From Tolypeutes matacus (Eukaryota; Chordata; Mammalia; Cingulata; Chlamyphoridae), in assembly GCA_026826555.1 (NCBI GenBank), contig JAKSZT010054335.1:5742815-5806814 (forward strand): a stretch of DNA of 64,000 nucleotides, in the 5' to 3' direction. How positions within the stretch are numbered: position 1 is the stretch's first letter; each line of letters starts with the position of its first letter. Below the pieces are notes generated by a model. It saw only the letters and a program-made list of their open reading frames with translations. It searched no databases and was not told where the DNA came from. This document shows positions 37,401-41,880 of this stretch, piece after piece. Position numbers and translations under genes: made by a program.

Positions 37401-40400
37401 GCTGGGAGCTGGGGCTGGCTGAGCCCCAAGCCGAGAGCTGGGGCTGGACCCCAAGCCGGGAGCCCGGGCTGGACCGGCCCTGCCCTCGAGAAGCATGGCC
37501 CACGAGAGACAGCCAAGTGGCAGAGACGCTGGTGCCACAGTCCAGGTGGGGACCAGGACTGAGCCAGACGCCGGAGGCAGGGAGTGAGCTCCAGGTGCAG
37601 CTCGGGGCCCTGGCGGGAGGGGGCCAATCGCCTCCTGCAGGGCGAAGCCCCCTCAGGGTCTACCCAACACACCGAAGCTGAAATGTGGACGGATTCGATG
37701 AAGTAAAACTGAAGACCAGGTCCCACATTTCAAGTGCTGGCGGTGACCACGCTGGACGAGGGGGTAAGAAGAGAACATTCCAGTCCTGGCCCAAAGCCCT
37801 CCTGGGCCGCGCAGCTCTGCGGGCTGCCCCCACCCGGGCCTCCAGGCCCCGGGTCGCCCCTGCAGCCCTTCCTCGAAACCCCCTCCTTGCTCCTCCCTCA
37901 GCTCACCTGCAGCGTCCCCGCCCTCCGCAGGCCTAAACCTCCCCGTCGTTTGAGGCCTGGTCCAAATGGAAACCTGGTGCCTTCTGCCGAGGTCCTTCTC
38001 CCACCTCCGCCGCCTGGGCCGCCCCGCATGCCTCTCTCCCCGATGCTGAGGGGCATTTCCCCATTAAAGAGATACTGAGACCCTCAGGGCTCCACAGACC
38101 CGGGCTCGCTCTGGCCTTCTCGTCAGCTGCAGCTTCCACATCTGAAGGAGGACAGAGAAGGCAATAGAGACAACCAGCGATGAAACATTTTCCTACCAGT
38201 TACGCTCCATCCTGTTCCTCTCCCTTAGCCTTCCGAGGCGTGCCTGGAGCAGGAGAGCCCCCCAAGAGCACAACACGCGCTGAGCAGATGAGAAAACGGG
38301 GCTTCTTTTCGTGACTTCTCACTGACGGAAGCAACGTGCAGGGAAACTGGAAAATCATCTCAAAGCCTAGCGACGGCTTTCCCAATGGCATTAAAAACGC
38401 CTCCAACAAAACTGCGTTCACAAGCCGCCACCCTGTCTCTGCTGATTACACAGGGACATTTTAGAGCCCGGGTGGCTGCCCCGTGTGCACAGCCACCGCT
38501 TTCCTCATGGGGTAAGTAGGCCTAGGAGCCAATTCTGCTGCAGCCTACCTGGGCGCCCCCTCCTCACTTAGAAAACAGTGTCAGCCAGACCCCTGCCGAC
38601 CCACCTTCCAAATCCCTTTCCCTGGGAAGGGGAGGTGAGGCTGGAAAGAGAACAGGTGCCGTAACAAAAGACGATGCATCAAGAAACAGGTTGTGGAAAT
38701 GCTGTGCATCACCCTGTTAAAAAGGGATTTTTATAAAGAATTTAATAACCCGTACTATATCATAACCAAACTGAATCAGAGCGCATAAAAGCGAGCGCAT
38801 AAAAGCAAGCACTAGCCTGGCTCCTCACAGTTACAAAGCGCTTTTCCTTGATTACACTCTTCATGGCAGCTCGGATTTGCGCAGTTATTCTGATTTTCCA
38901 GGTGGGGGACCTGGGTTTACAGGGCTCATGCGGTCCTAGGAAGTGCCCAGACCACAGGGCTTTCAGCGCCGGCTCCAGGCCCGTGCTCTTTCTGCCCTCT
39001 ACCTATTTCTAGAATAACTACAAAAATGCCTTCTGCTTCTTTAACTTAAGGACACACTCTTGAACCCAAGCCTTTCCGCAAATTACAAAGGTCTCTCACT
39101 CTTTACAGGCACACTTTAAGTGTCCAGTGTGGCCAAGAAACCATCTAAGGCTCCGAGTCTGACCTAAAGAATTATTGTCCTGCCCCTGCGAGGGGCTGGT
39201 GTCCACCTCACTAGCACACCTGGTGGGAACAATCACCTGAGCAGGTGGTTCCCGGTGAGTCTGAGACTGGAGCAGCTGCGGGTGATTCTTCTGAATGACA
39301 CCGGGCCGGGACCTCACACCACGAGCGTGCCTGACGGCCGACCCTGCGTGCGGAGGTTCTGCCAAGGCCACCGCTAGACCACGCTGACTGCAGGATATTG
39401 AAAATCCCTGAAAAATCACTTCCAGGTATTGCACAATCAGCTTTTACTAGTCCTTGTCACCCTAAACCCCTGCCCCGTGCATTATTTTTTTGGTGAGGAC
39501 AGGGCAGGTGTGAGACCAGCACAACTAACGACGGTAAGGGGGAGCTCATCCGAGTGACTCGGTGTCACTCGGCTCGCCACACTCTGAGGCCCAGCGGCCA
39601 CAGCGGTGAAGTAAGCAGCCGGCTCTTAATTCCGGTCTTAAAGCGCTGTCCTCGTCCTGCCATCCACACTCGGTATTTTCAGGGCTACCACTGCAACGTA
39701 AGTGGGTCAGTAACTCTGACACAAAGGAAGCCTTTGCATCTTTTTCGAAACAGTGGCCTCATCTTTTCTCATTAGTATGCAAAGTTCTCTAGAAGTTTCC
39801 CTCAATAAAAATTCAAATGCCAAATGATGAGAAACAGAGCGAAAGCGTGTGCTCCCTCCCACCTGCAGCCTCTCCCGGCGGGGGGGTCAGGTTAGAGAAA
39901 CGCAAGCTCTTCTCAAGGCGGACGTGCAGGCTTCCAAGTTAAAGGATACATAAAGACGGGTAAATTTCATTTCCAGGCCAGGAAAAGAGCCCAAGGAGTG
40001 AGAAATGTGTAAAGACGTAAAACCACAGGTTTACAGTGAACTTGAGATCCCCTTGGTGGGTTTCCCTGGCCTTGGGCTCCCTCCATCCTGCTGTGCTCAG
40101 TGCCTACATGGGCTGTGCCCCCCCGCGCCCCCAGGCAATCCAGCCCCGCAGGGGCCGCAGGGGGACAGGGCACCGGTCAGTGCCACTTCCCCTGGGATGG
40201 AGCAGCGCTCGCACCGCCGTTTCCCCTGCTCCTGAGGAGCCCGGGTGCCTCAGGGCCAGGAGAGGACGGAGGGACGGGGGCAAGGAAGCCCACCGCTGGG
40301 CAGTGGCCAGGTAAGAGCAGCTCTCCTCTCAGCGCCAGCCGGCCAGGGTGTGTGAAAAGCTCCGGACTGCAGGGCAACGGGGCCCAGACGGTAAGGAGAC

Positions 40401-41757
40401 CGTCCCCCCTGCTCAGGTGCCACCCCCTGGGCCGTGGCCATGCCCCGCTGGTCCAGGGGCCGTGGGACAGGCGCGGCCAAGGCACGGGGGGATGCTTTCA
40501 ACTACCTCCTTTTAAAAGTGAGGAAAGCTTCAGGGAGTCACAAGGAAACCGTAGGGGGCCAGGAAGCGTCCCTGTAACTGCTTCTTGGAGTTGGGGTGGG
40601 AACATGCTTCAGGAATGGGTATAATCAAAAAGGAAAAAACTCACTCGCCTGGAGACCCTGGGAGCTGCCCCCGCCAGCACTCACAGTACTTGAAGGCTCA
40701 ACCCAACGTGGCACGGCTGGACGCGGGGGTGGGCGGCTCCTGGGGGAGATCCTTGTGCGCCTAAAGGCCAGCCCCCGCCGAGCCTCGTGGGCCTCTCTCC
40801 TGTCGGGCAGGAGTGGGCAATTTGCAGCCCCCGCGTACTAACCAGTCCAGCTCCCGGCCTGTTACAGCAGTCAGGCTAACCAAGCTCCACGTTCAAGTGA
40901 AGAGCAGTTTACCTGACCCGTAACGGCTCCCGTGGGCTGGGAACATACTGCCACCAGGGAAAAGACCCTCAAACCACACGCAACAGCCCTGTGCTCTTCC
41001 GGCGAAGGCATGGGACTGGAGGGCCATTTTAAAGAAGAAATTGCACGGCAGGCGAACGGCAACGCCCGGTTTGGATGCTCAGCACGCGCGTGGCCGAGGC
41101 GCCCCCCCAGCTAGCCCTCTGGGAAGGCGCCCGGCGTACCTTCTCCCTGCCTGAACCCCCAGAGCCCCGTCCAGCCACACCCATCTCCCCTGGAACGGCC
41201 CCACCCTCCCTTCACAAACAGAGGCAGCGCCAGAAGGGTGCCCTCTCTCCCTGCCCCTCCCAACGCCTACTAGGTGGGCCGTCCCTCTGGCCCCTCCCTT
41301 GCCTCCCCTGTGCCCCCCATGCCCAGCCCGGGAAGGGGCAGCTCCCCCTGGGCCTGCTGCCGGCCGTGCAGGAAGCCAACCCGGGAAGACGCTATTCCAG
41401 CCTGGCACACGGGACAGATAACACGCACGTCTCAGACCCGAGAGCGTCCAACCCAAAGGACTCGCGGCGCCCGCCGCGTCCAGCGCCCCACGGCACCTGC
41501 CCCTGCATAGAGGGCGCCTGCCCCGTCCTCCATACGCCCCGGGAACCGGCGGGGCCACGCGTCCCCACTGCCGGTGCCAGTTCCAGCGCCGCCTCCTCAC
41601 ACTGGCCCCCCGCGAAGGGTCCCAGGGCCCACCCCGTCAGGGGCAGGCGATGCCCCCCACCTCCCCGTCCTGCTTCGCGGGGGCCACAGTTACCGTCCGA
41701 GCACTCTTCATAGTACCAGTCCAGCTCGTAATAATCCGCTTCGATGAATCTCTGCAT
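1349..41757 (-). CDS. TRAK1: TRAK1 N-terminal half, 11 exons (partial gene)
   Basis: Trafficking kinesin-binding protein 1 is a cytosolic coiled-coil adaptor. It recruits kinesin-1 and dynein/dynactin to mitochondria through Miro GTPases, and has also been linked to endosomes and GABA-A receptors. Nine shared exons plus either of two first exons join without a frame break: 904 nt shared, plus 64 or 115 nt. This gives about 322 or 339 codons before the last donor at 1348. The joined protein carries the HAP1_N-type coiled coil that continues to the [17 protein letters not shown] region of TRAK1. The Miro-binding C-terminal half lies beyond position 1. The paralogue TRAK2 and the related HAP1 are the alternatives. 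The two first-exon peptides and the near-identity of the coiled coil to TRAK1 as I remember it favour TRAK1. Splicing is inferred from GT/AG sites and phase, not from RNA. Confidence 0.95.
1426..3831 (-). other. TRAK1 intron between shared exons 8 and 9
   Basis: This 2.4-kb GC-rich intron is mostly unique sequence. It holds an A-tract at about 2737-2751 and a short (catc)n stretch at about 3078-3090. Overlapping open frames at 1056-1947 on both strands reflect GC content and have no recognisable protein. No other element is seen. Confidence 0.6.
3832..3969 (-). CDS. TRAK1: TRAK1 shared exon 8 ([17 protein letters not shown])
   Basis: This 138-bp exon is 46 codons, phase 0 at both ends, with a cgcag acceptor and a gtgagc donor. 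It starts [19 protein letters not shown] and ends [11 protein letters not shown]. The coiled coil ends at about residue 27 of the exon. A Ser-rich linker (PSSSSRRY) then leads to the conserved LGLFPM motif that continues as [11 protein letters not shown] in the next exon. This is the least conserved exon in the window relative to human TRAK1 as I recall it: Cys replaces Tyr in the EDK-AEC stretch and several linker residues differ. Confidence 0.95.
3970..4448 (-). other. TRAK1 intron between shared exons 7 and 8
   Basis: This 479-bp intron is unique sequence. I see no repeat or extra exon in it. Confidence 0.6.
4449..4523 (-). CDS. TRAK1: TRAK1 shared exon 7 ([17 protein letters not shown])
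   Basis: This 75-bp exon is exactly 25 codons, phase 0 at both ends, with a ttctag acceptor and a consensus gtgagt donor. It encodes [17 protein letters not shown] and then AQRQLTAE, a continuation of the coiled coil. Its neighbour shared exon 8 is also phase 0 at both ends, so either could be skipped without a frameshift. The conservation pattern ([10 protein letters not shown]) is typical of the TRAK family. Confidence 0.95.
4524..5102 (-). other. TRAK1 intron between shared exons 6 and 7
   Basis: This 579-bp intron is unique sequence, AT-richer around 4600-4700. No recognisable element is seen. Confidence 0.6.
5103..5233 (-). CDS. TRAK1: TRAK1 shared exon 6 ([16 protein letters not shown])
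   Basis: This 131-bp exon has a cacag acceptor and a gtaagg donor. Two bases finish an Arg codon and 43 residues follow, from [19 protein letters not shown] through [15 protein letters not shown] to LQKKAKA, ending in phase 0. It is the longest uninterrupted coiled-coil exon here and belongs to the stretch of TRAK1 reported to contact the kinesin-1 heavy chain (family knowledge). No substitutions relative to the mammalian sequence I recall stand out, in contrast with shared exon 8. Confidence 0.96.
5234..6151 (-). other. TRAK1 intron between shared exons 5 and 6
   Basis: This 918-bp intron is unique, with an AT-rich middle at 5640-5900. I recognise no repeat family or RNA gene here. Confidence 0.6.
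6152..6230 (-). CDS. TRAK1: TRAK1 shared exon 5 ([17 protein letters not shown])
   Basis: This 79-bp exon has a ccccag acceptor and a gtaggt donor. It encodes 26 residues beginning [17 protein letters not shown] and ending NDCVREL, plus one base, so it ends in phase 1. It is a continuous coiled-coil segment of the HAP1_N region. Compared with human TRAK1 as I remember it there are conservative changes: Cys for Ser near the start and Arg for Lys near the end. Exon 6 supplies the two bases that complete the Arg codon. Confidence 0.95.
6231..7987 (-). other. TRAK1 intron between shared exons 4 and 5
   Basis: This 1.76-kb intron is dominated in its middle by the minisatellite at about 7090-7622. 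The flanks, 6231-7090 and 7623-7987, look unique. Confidence 0.65.
7090..7622. repeat. Minisatellite, ~22-bp unit, in TRAK1 intron
   Basis: This is a degenerate tandem array of about 22-bp units of the type cacgcctctgccagggagca. Variants include gcccagggacca and actgcctctgc. A longer spacer beginning gcttgagacctgacca recurs at about 7178 and 7329, with a related copy near 7093, which shows a higher-order period of about 150 bp. Long open frames on both strands across the array are a by-product of the repeat. Confidence 0.9.
7988..8096 (-). CDS. TRAK1: TRAK1 shared exon 4 ([16 protein letters not shown])
   Basis: This 109-bp exon has a ccag acceptor. One base completes Pro and is followed by 36 residues, from [17 protein letters not shown] to ENVVLRSE, ending in phase 0. 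A Ser-rich linker leads into a strongly charged coiled coil ([12 protein letters not shown]). The donor that preserves frame is GAG|gtgccg, which matches consensus only at +1 to +3 and runs into a C-rich tract on the transcript strand. The next GT, six bases on, would put the following exon out of frame with an early stop. The exon is therefore secure but its donor looks weak. Confidence 0.94.
8097..8902 (-). other. TRAK1 intron between shared exons 3 and 4
   Basis: This 806-bp intron contains a minus-strand MIR at about 8400-8590. The remainder is unique sequence. Confidence 0.6.
8400..8590 (-). repeat. MIR SINE
   Basis: On the plus strand this reads as the reverse complement of MIR: 'cgtgccaggaactg-atttaagcactg', 'cattaactcgaa', 'aaccctatgatgaagtactactatt' and 'ttgagtaacttggccaagg-cacacagc'. 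It is an ancient, diverged mammalian SINE. Confidence 0.8.
8903..9003 (-). CDS. TRAK1: TRAK1 shared exon 3 ([17 protein letters not shown])
   Basis: This 101-bp exon has a ttcag acceptor and a consensus gtaagt donor. It encodes 33 residues starting [15 protein letters not shown] and ending ESVCST, plus two bases of a Pro codon finished by the next exon. A coiled-coil stretch is followed by an acidic linker (AAEESEPES) that interrupts the helix. The segment belongs to the N-terminal motor-binding half of TRAK1. The ELLQFY core sits where dynein adaptors often carry a second dynactin-contacting motif after the CC1 box. I regard that as possible but not shown. Confidence 0.95.
9004..10717 (-). 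other. TRAK1 intron between shared exons 2 and 3
   Basis: This 1.7-kb intron carries a DAS SINE at 9726-9884 and short near-repeats (gactagaagg) at about 9239-9275. The rest looks unique. Confidence 0.6.
9711..9899 (+). repeat. DAS-type SINE with internal deletion
   Basis: This is a plus-strand SINE body at 9726-9884 flanked by a perfect 15-bp duplication, aagagttctggtttc, at 9711-9725 and 9885-9899. Compared with the other copies in the window, about 20-25 bases between 'ctcccgtt' and 'cggttcccgg' are missing. That removes the stretch just before the B box and retains ttcggttcc. Confidence 0.92.
10718..10834 (-). CDS. TRAK1: TRAK1 shared exon 2 with CC1-box-like motif
   Basis: This 117-bp exon is exactly 39 codons, phase 0 at both ends, with a tcatag acceptor and a gtgagg donor. 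It begins [20 protein letters not shown] and ends EQVEHIREE. The AARIG segment fits the AAxxG CC1-box consensus of dynein adaptors such as BICD and HAP1, which contacts the dynein light intermediate chain; that role is family knowledge. The rest is heptad-patterned coiled coil. Because its length is a multiple of three, skipping would keep the frame but remove the CC1 box. Confidence 0.96.
10835..15628 (-). other. TRAK1 intron between shared exons 1 and 2
   Basis: This 4.8-kb intron contains the 11-bp GC minisatellite at 13612-13846 and a CpG-rich tract that continues to about 14700. The remainder, including the AT-rich end at 15120-15600, shows no repeat family, exon or RNA gene that I can recognise. 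Confidence 0.6.
13612..13846. repeat. GC-rich minisatellite, 11-bp unit (~21 copies)
   Basis: This is a tandem array of an 11-bp unit, aggccgcgggg, alternating with aggccccgggg and aggccccggtg, in about 21 nearly uninterrupted copies. Because 11 is not a multiple of 3, all frames read through as 11-residue peptide repeats (33 bp) on both strands, which explains the long Arg/Pro/Gly/Ala-rich open frames. The plus strand has many G runs that could form quadruplexes. The TRAK1 pre-mRNA carries the C-rich strand. Confidence 0.95.
15629..15705 (-). CDS. TRAK1: TRAK1 shared exon 1 ([15 protein letters not shown])
   Basis: This 77-bp exon is entered from a ttccag acceptor and left at a consensus gtaagt donor. 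It supplies the last two bases of a Val codon and then 25 residues, from [15 protein letters not shown] to AVTRLLEE, ending in phase 0. It is the first exon shared by all TRAK1 isoforms I can place here, and it begins the conserved HAP1_N region. The 3' splice site is preceded upstream by a 19.6-kb intron whose nearest 200-750 nt hold a tandem satellite. The sequence looks essentially identical to mammalian TRAK1, as expected for a constrained exon. Confidence 0.96.
15885..16445. repeat. Satellite of 67-86-bp units near TRAK1 acceptor
   Basis: Seven tandem units start with a variant of gctttctaattcctacgaagg, at about 15885, 15962, 16045, 16130, 16197, 16280 and 16353, followed by a partial copy at 16439. 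Each unit ends in an alternating TG/CA-rich part (gtgtgcacatgc, aaatgcccatggatatgtgc). Units 4+5 and 6+7 form a repeated pair of about 150-159 bp, so a two-unit block was duplicated. The array begins 180 bp upstream (gene sense) of the shared exon 1 acceptor. Confidence 0.93.
18553..18763 (+). repeat. Dimeric DAS-type SINE
   Basis: Two related tRNA-like monomers lie head to tail. The first starts gggagcggatgcggctcaag and ends in gtgcctcctaaaaaca. The second starts at about 18675 (gatgctgatgtggctcagtgg) and ends in an A-tract. They are joined by a CAAA-rich linker. The same arrangement occurs at 33920-34139. Confidence 0.85.
19075..19310 (-). repeat. MIR-like fragments (two, minus strand)
   Basis: Two adjacent stretches carry the MIR reverse-strand core 'gggaactgaggcccagagaggttaaatgag' (19117-19150) and 'ccattatcacggcccctccacagacggggaaactgagg' (19240-19278). 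They are diverged and are probably two separate ancient insertions. Confidence 0.65.
19621..19707 (-). repeat. DAS-type SINE monomer
   Basis: This is a minus-strand monomer whose plus-strand text runs from an A/T tract through aggaggtaccagggattgaa to agccacacccgctcct. It is the reverse complement of the short DAS head with a degenerate B box. No clear duplication is visible. Confidence 0.8.
21250..21850. promoter_or_regulatory. Intronic CpG-dense block (CpG-island-like)
   Basis: About 600 bp are strongly GC-rich with closely spaced CpG (cggcgccgcggcgtcccggg, gccgcgcgcggggc, atccgcgcggatgcgtggcg), unlike the CpG-poor surroundings. Long overlapping open frames exist on both strands but their composition simply follows the GC content. 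It lies in the long intron 6 kb upstream of shared exon 1, so it could be a cryptic or alternative promoter or an enhancer. I see no recognisable protein or first exon. Confidence 0.55.
22235..22410. repeat. 63-bp tandem repeat (2.8 copies)
   Basis: Copies at 22235-22297 and 22298-22360, plus a partial copy from 22361, begin cagactcggcttcagaagg. Within each unit an 18-bp gggtgggagagctgggg motif is itself duplicated. The 63-bp period keeps all frames open. Confidence 0.92.
22971..23430 (+). repeat. MLT1/MaLR-like LTR
   Basis: The segment follows the layout of ERVL-MaLR (MLT1-type) LTRs. It starts with gttt-cccaggctgctta-ag, then 'ggcttcgacagtggggatttat' and 'tttcgaggctg-gacaatgtccaaatcaag'. 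Later come 'tttataaaggactccagtgagaggattaagacccaccc' and 'cctcatcaaaggtcct'. No internal retroviral sequence adjoins it, so it is a solo LTR or a lineage-specific derivative. Confidence 0.7.
23755..23970 (+). repeat. DAS-type SINE (full length, with TSDs)
   Basis: This is a plus-strand SINE at about 23770-23955 with head gggaggcggctgtggctcaa, B box ggttcggttcc and an A18 tail. A perfect 15-bp duplication, aaaattctggatgag, flanks it at 23755-23769 and 23956-23970. Confidence 0.93.
24630..24741 (-). repeat. DAS-type SINE monomer with TSDs
   Basis: This minus-strand short monomer (24642-24729) reads aggaagtaccagggattgaa to agacacatccgctccct on the plus strand. It is flanked by ccttatggtgtt and ccttatgctgtt (24630-24641 and 24730-24741), a 12-bp duplication with one mismatch. 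Confidence 0.85.
24995..25850 (+). repeat. Old L1 3' UTR, interrupted by a later insertion
   Basis: The left part (24995-25272) and right part (25695-25850) match successive pieces of an ancient L1 3' UTR. On the left are 'aaaatgtggtctaccacacaacagcacagtatttggctgtaaaaaggaatgag' and 'ccagaaaaggcaaa'. On the right are 'gatggctgcacaactctgtaac' and 'tcactgaattgtctacttaaaatc'. The intervening 420 bp are foreign to L1. Confidence 0.75.
25273..25694. mobile_element. Unidentified LTR-like insertion in the old L1
   Basis: About 420 bp interrupt the old L1 3' UTR. The block starts with TG (tgtggcagtttgag) and carries a possible TATA-type tgatataaacagac at about 25470. It ends near 'actaactgtaaaca', compatible with a TG...CA LTR, but I cannot confirm a target duplication. 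I do not recognise the family. Confidence 0.45.
26232..26451 (+). repeat. L1 5' UTR tandem monomers (~110 bp, two copies)
   Basis: Two related units at 26232-26343 and 26344-26451 each start gggcaact(g/a)c. Each continues through a cagctc-type motif, a 'ccaggcaggggagaaagg'-type motif and 'gaagcttcatcagtc'. Similar partial motifs occur upstream. L1 promoters built of tandem monomers are known in several mammals. Confidence 0.7.
26650..27530 (+). pseudogene. L1 ORF1 remnant
   Basis: ORF1 encodes the L1 RNA-binding chaperone. The first part reads [17 protein letters not shown] and then a coiled coil. A one-base loss near 26905 shifts the frame. The second frame runs through [20 protein letters not shown] and [14 protein letters not shown] further shift near 27240-27300 is followed by [16 protein letters not shown] and [17 protein letters not shown], then a TAG within the C-terminal domain. 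It is recognised by its match to the ORF1 RRM and C-terminal pattern and is clearly non-functional. Confidence 0.85.
27648..27926 (+). pseudogene. L1 ORF2 endonuclease N-terminus
   Basis: The open frame starts [17 protein letters not shown] and contains the LNVNG and LQETHL motifs that carry the catalytic Asn and Glu of the apurinic/apyrimidinic-type endonuclease. It continues to [11 protein letters not shown] and stops at 27926, so the rest of the endonuclease and most of the reverse transcriptase are absent. An A-rich stretch at about 27846-27874 interrupts it. Confidence 0.88.
27960..28640 (+). pseudogene. L1 ORF2 C-terminal remnant
   Basis: After the deletion point near 27905-27960 the sequence resumes with [12 protein letters not shown]. 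It continues through the conserved segment equivalent to '[20 protein letters not shown]' and then [17 protein letters not shown] and [12 protein letters not shown]. These are C-terminal L1 ORF2 motifs that follow the reverse transcriptase domain. Frameshifts and stops break the frame repeatedly. Confidence 0.85.
28660..29770 (+). repeat. L1 3' UTR with ~250-bp tandem segments
   Basis: Two segments starting agggtggg at 29271 and 29525 (about 254 and 246 bp) share 'aaatacaccaaatgtaa', 'ttagtagta', 'ctttcat', 'acaatgcaagg', 'ttttgtaag-t-acaac' and 'atacacttat'. A related segment lies upstream at about 28980-29270. An (AAT)n tract at 29505-29524 separates the last two. The element ends with AATAAA at 29752. 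Confidence 0.8.
30965..31150 (-). repeat. MIR-like fragment
   Basis: Reverse-strand MIR features are visible: 'cttatttgtcatctataatgtgccaactgt', 'catttcacaaatattatttcac' and 'gaatcgccccatgacgcaa'. It is diverged. A similar fragment follows at 31205-31390 ('tcatttaacgcttacatctgttctacagaggaag'). Confidence 0.6.
33545..33715 (+). repeat. MIR SINE fragment
   Basis: This is the plus-strand MIR pattern: 'gtgaattatttaacttaaatttcctcacctctaaag-gg', 'ttttaaggctcagag', 'agcctggcacacagtgagcacacagcaaacg' and 'ctaccatcatcctta'. Confidence 0.7.
33920..34139 (+). repeat. Dimeric DAS-type SINE
   Basis: The first monomer (ggggagcagatgtggctcaag) ends at gtacctcctaaaaaca. The second starts at about 34040 (ggggaacggatgtggctcag) and ends in an A-rich tail. 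The CAAA-rich linker between them matches the one in the copy at 18553-18763. Confidence 0.87.
35335..35449 (-). CDS. TRAK1: TRAK1 alternative first coding exon b
   Basis: This exon encodes 38 residues from [15 protein letters not shown] to ETLDLLEE plus one base, with a gtaaag donor at 35334. It ends in phase 1 like first exon a, so the junction codon again becomes Val before LCAERVG. The peptide is acidic (GEEEC, QDEERK) and matches the 895-residue-class TRAK1 isoform start as I recall it. It differs from human at several places, especially the proline- and glycine-rich stretch around residues 26-31. The start was chosen at 35449 because the recognised peptide begins there. The exon lies 6.2 kb downstream of first exon a, so either promoter choice or mutually exclusive splicing could select between them. 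Confidence 0.9.
35450..35740 (-). promoter_or_regulatory. Candidate CpG-rich promoter of TRAK1 first exon b
   Basis: A GC-rich block with frequent CpG lies immediately upstream of first exon b. It includes a classic GC box (ggggcggggcc) at about 35627-35640, some 180-190 bp before the ATG. No TATA box is seen. This suits a housekeeping-type promoter, but no transcription start can be placed from sequence alone. Confidence 0.35.
37393..37470. repeat. Short tandem repeat, ~26-bp unit (3 copies)
   Basis: Three imperfect units of the type accccaagc-gggagctggggctgg follow each other. It is a short degenerate minisatellite. Confidence 0.7.
41694..41757 (-). CDS. TRAK1: TRAK1 alternative first coding exon a
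   Basis: This exon encodes 21 residues starting [10 protein letters not shown] and ending YYEECSD, plus one base, so it ends in phase 1 before a gtaact donor at 41693. The leftover G joins the first two bases of the exon at 15705 to make Val, giving [10 protein letters not shown]. That matches a short TRAK1 isoform N-terminus as I recall it, with one Lys-to-Arg change at residue 3. The peptide is acidic and rich in Tyr and Trp. The ATG at 41757 was chosen because it begins the recognised peptide. The 5' UTR boundary is not visible. Use of this exon replaces the longer N-terminus of the canonical isoform and leaves the motor-binding coiled coil unchanged. Confidence 0.88.
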
Positions 41758-41880
41758 AGTCAGTGTCCTTGCAGAGAAGGCACGGGCTTCACGGGGCTGC
41801 GGGCGCTGTCAGGTGAAACGCAGCCACGCCGCCCCGCCCTCCAGAACGCGGGGCGGGCGAGCACCCCGAGGAGCCCCGGG
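41758..41880 (-). promoter_or_regulatory. Candidate GC-box promoter of TRAK1 first exon a
   Basis: The DNA just upstream of first exon a is GC-rich and CpG-bearing. It has two Sp1-type GC boxes in opposite orientation, at about 41831-41840 and 41849-41859, roughly 75-100 bp from the ATG. No TATA box is visible. A pyrimidine stretch followed by an AG also lies here, so the coding exon might instead be preceded by a non-coding exon. This is an inference from composition and position only. Confidence 0.35.

Larger units (their letters stand above)
35450..41693 (-). other. Interval between the two TRAK1 first exons
   Basis: These 6.2 kb are mostly unique sequence with one MIR-like stretch at about 38840-38990 and a degenerate 25-28-bp triplet repeat at about 37393-37470. 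The GC-rich left edge is the candidate first exon b promoter. No further exon, RNA gene or young transposon is recognised. Confidence 0.6.
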
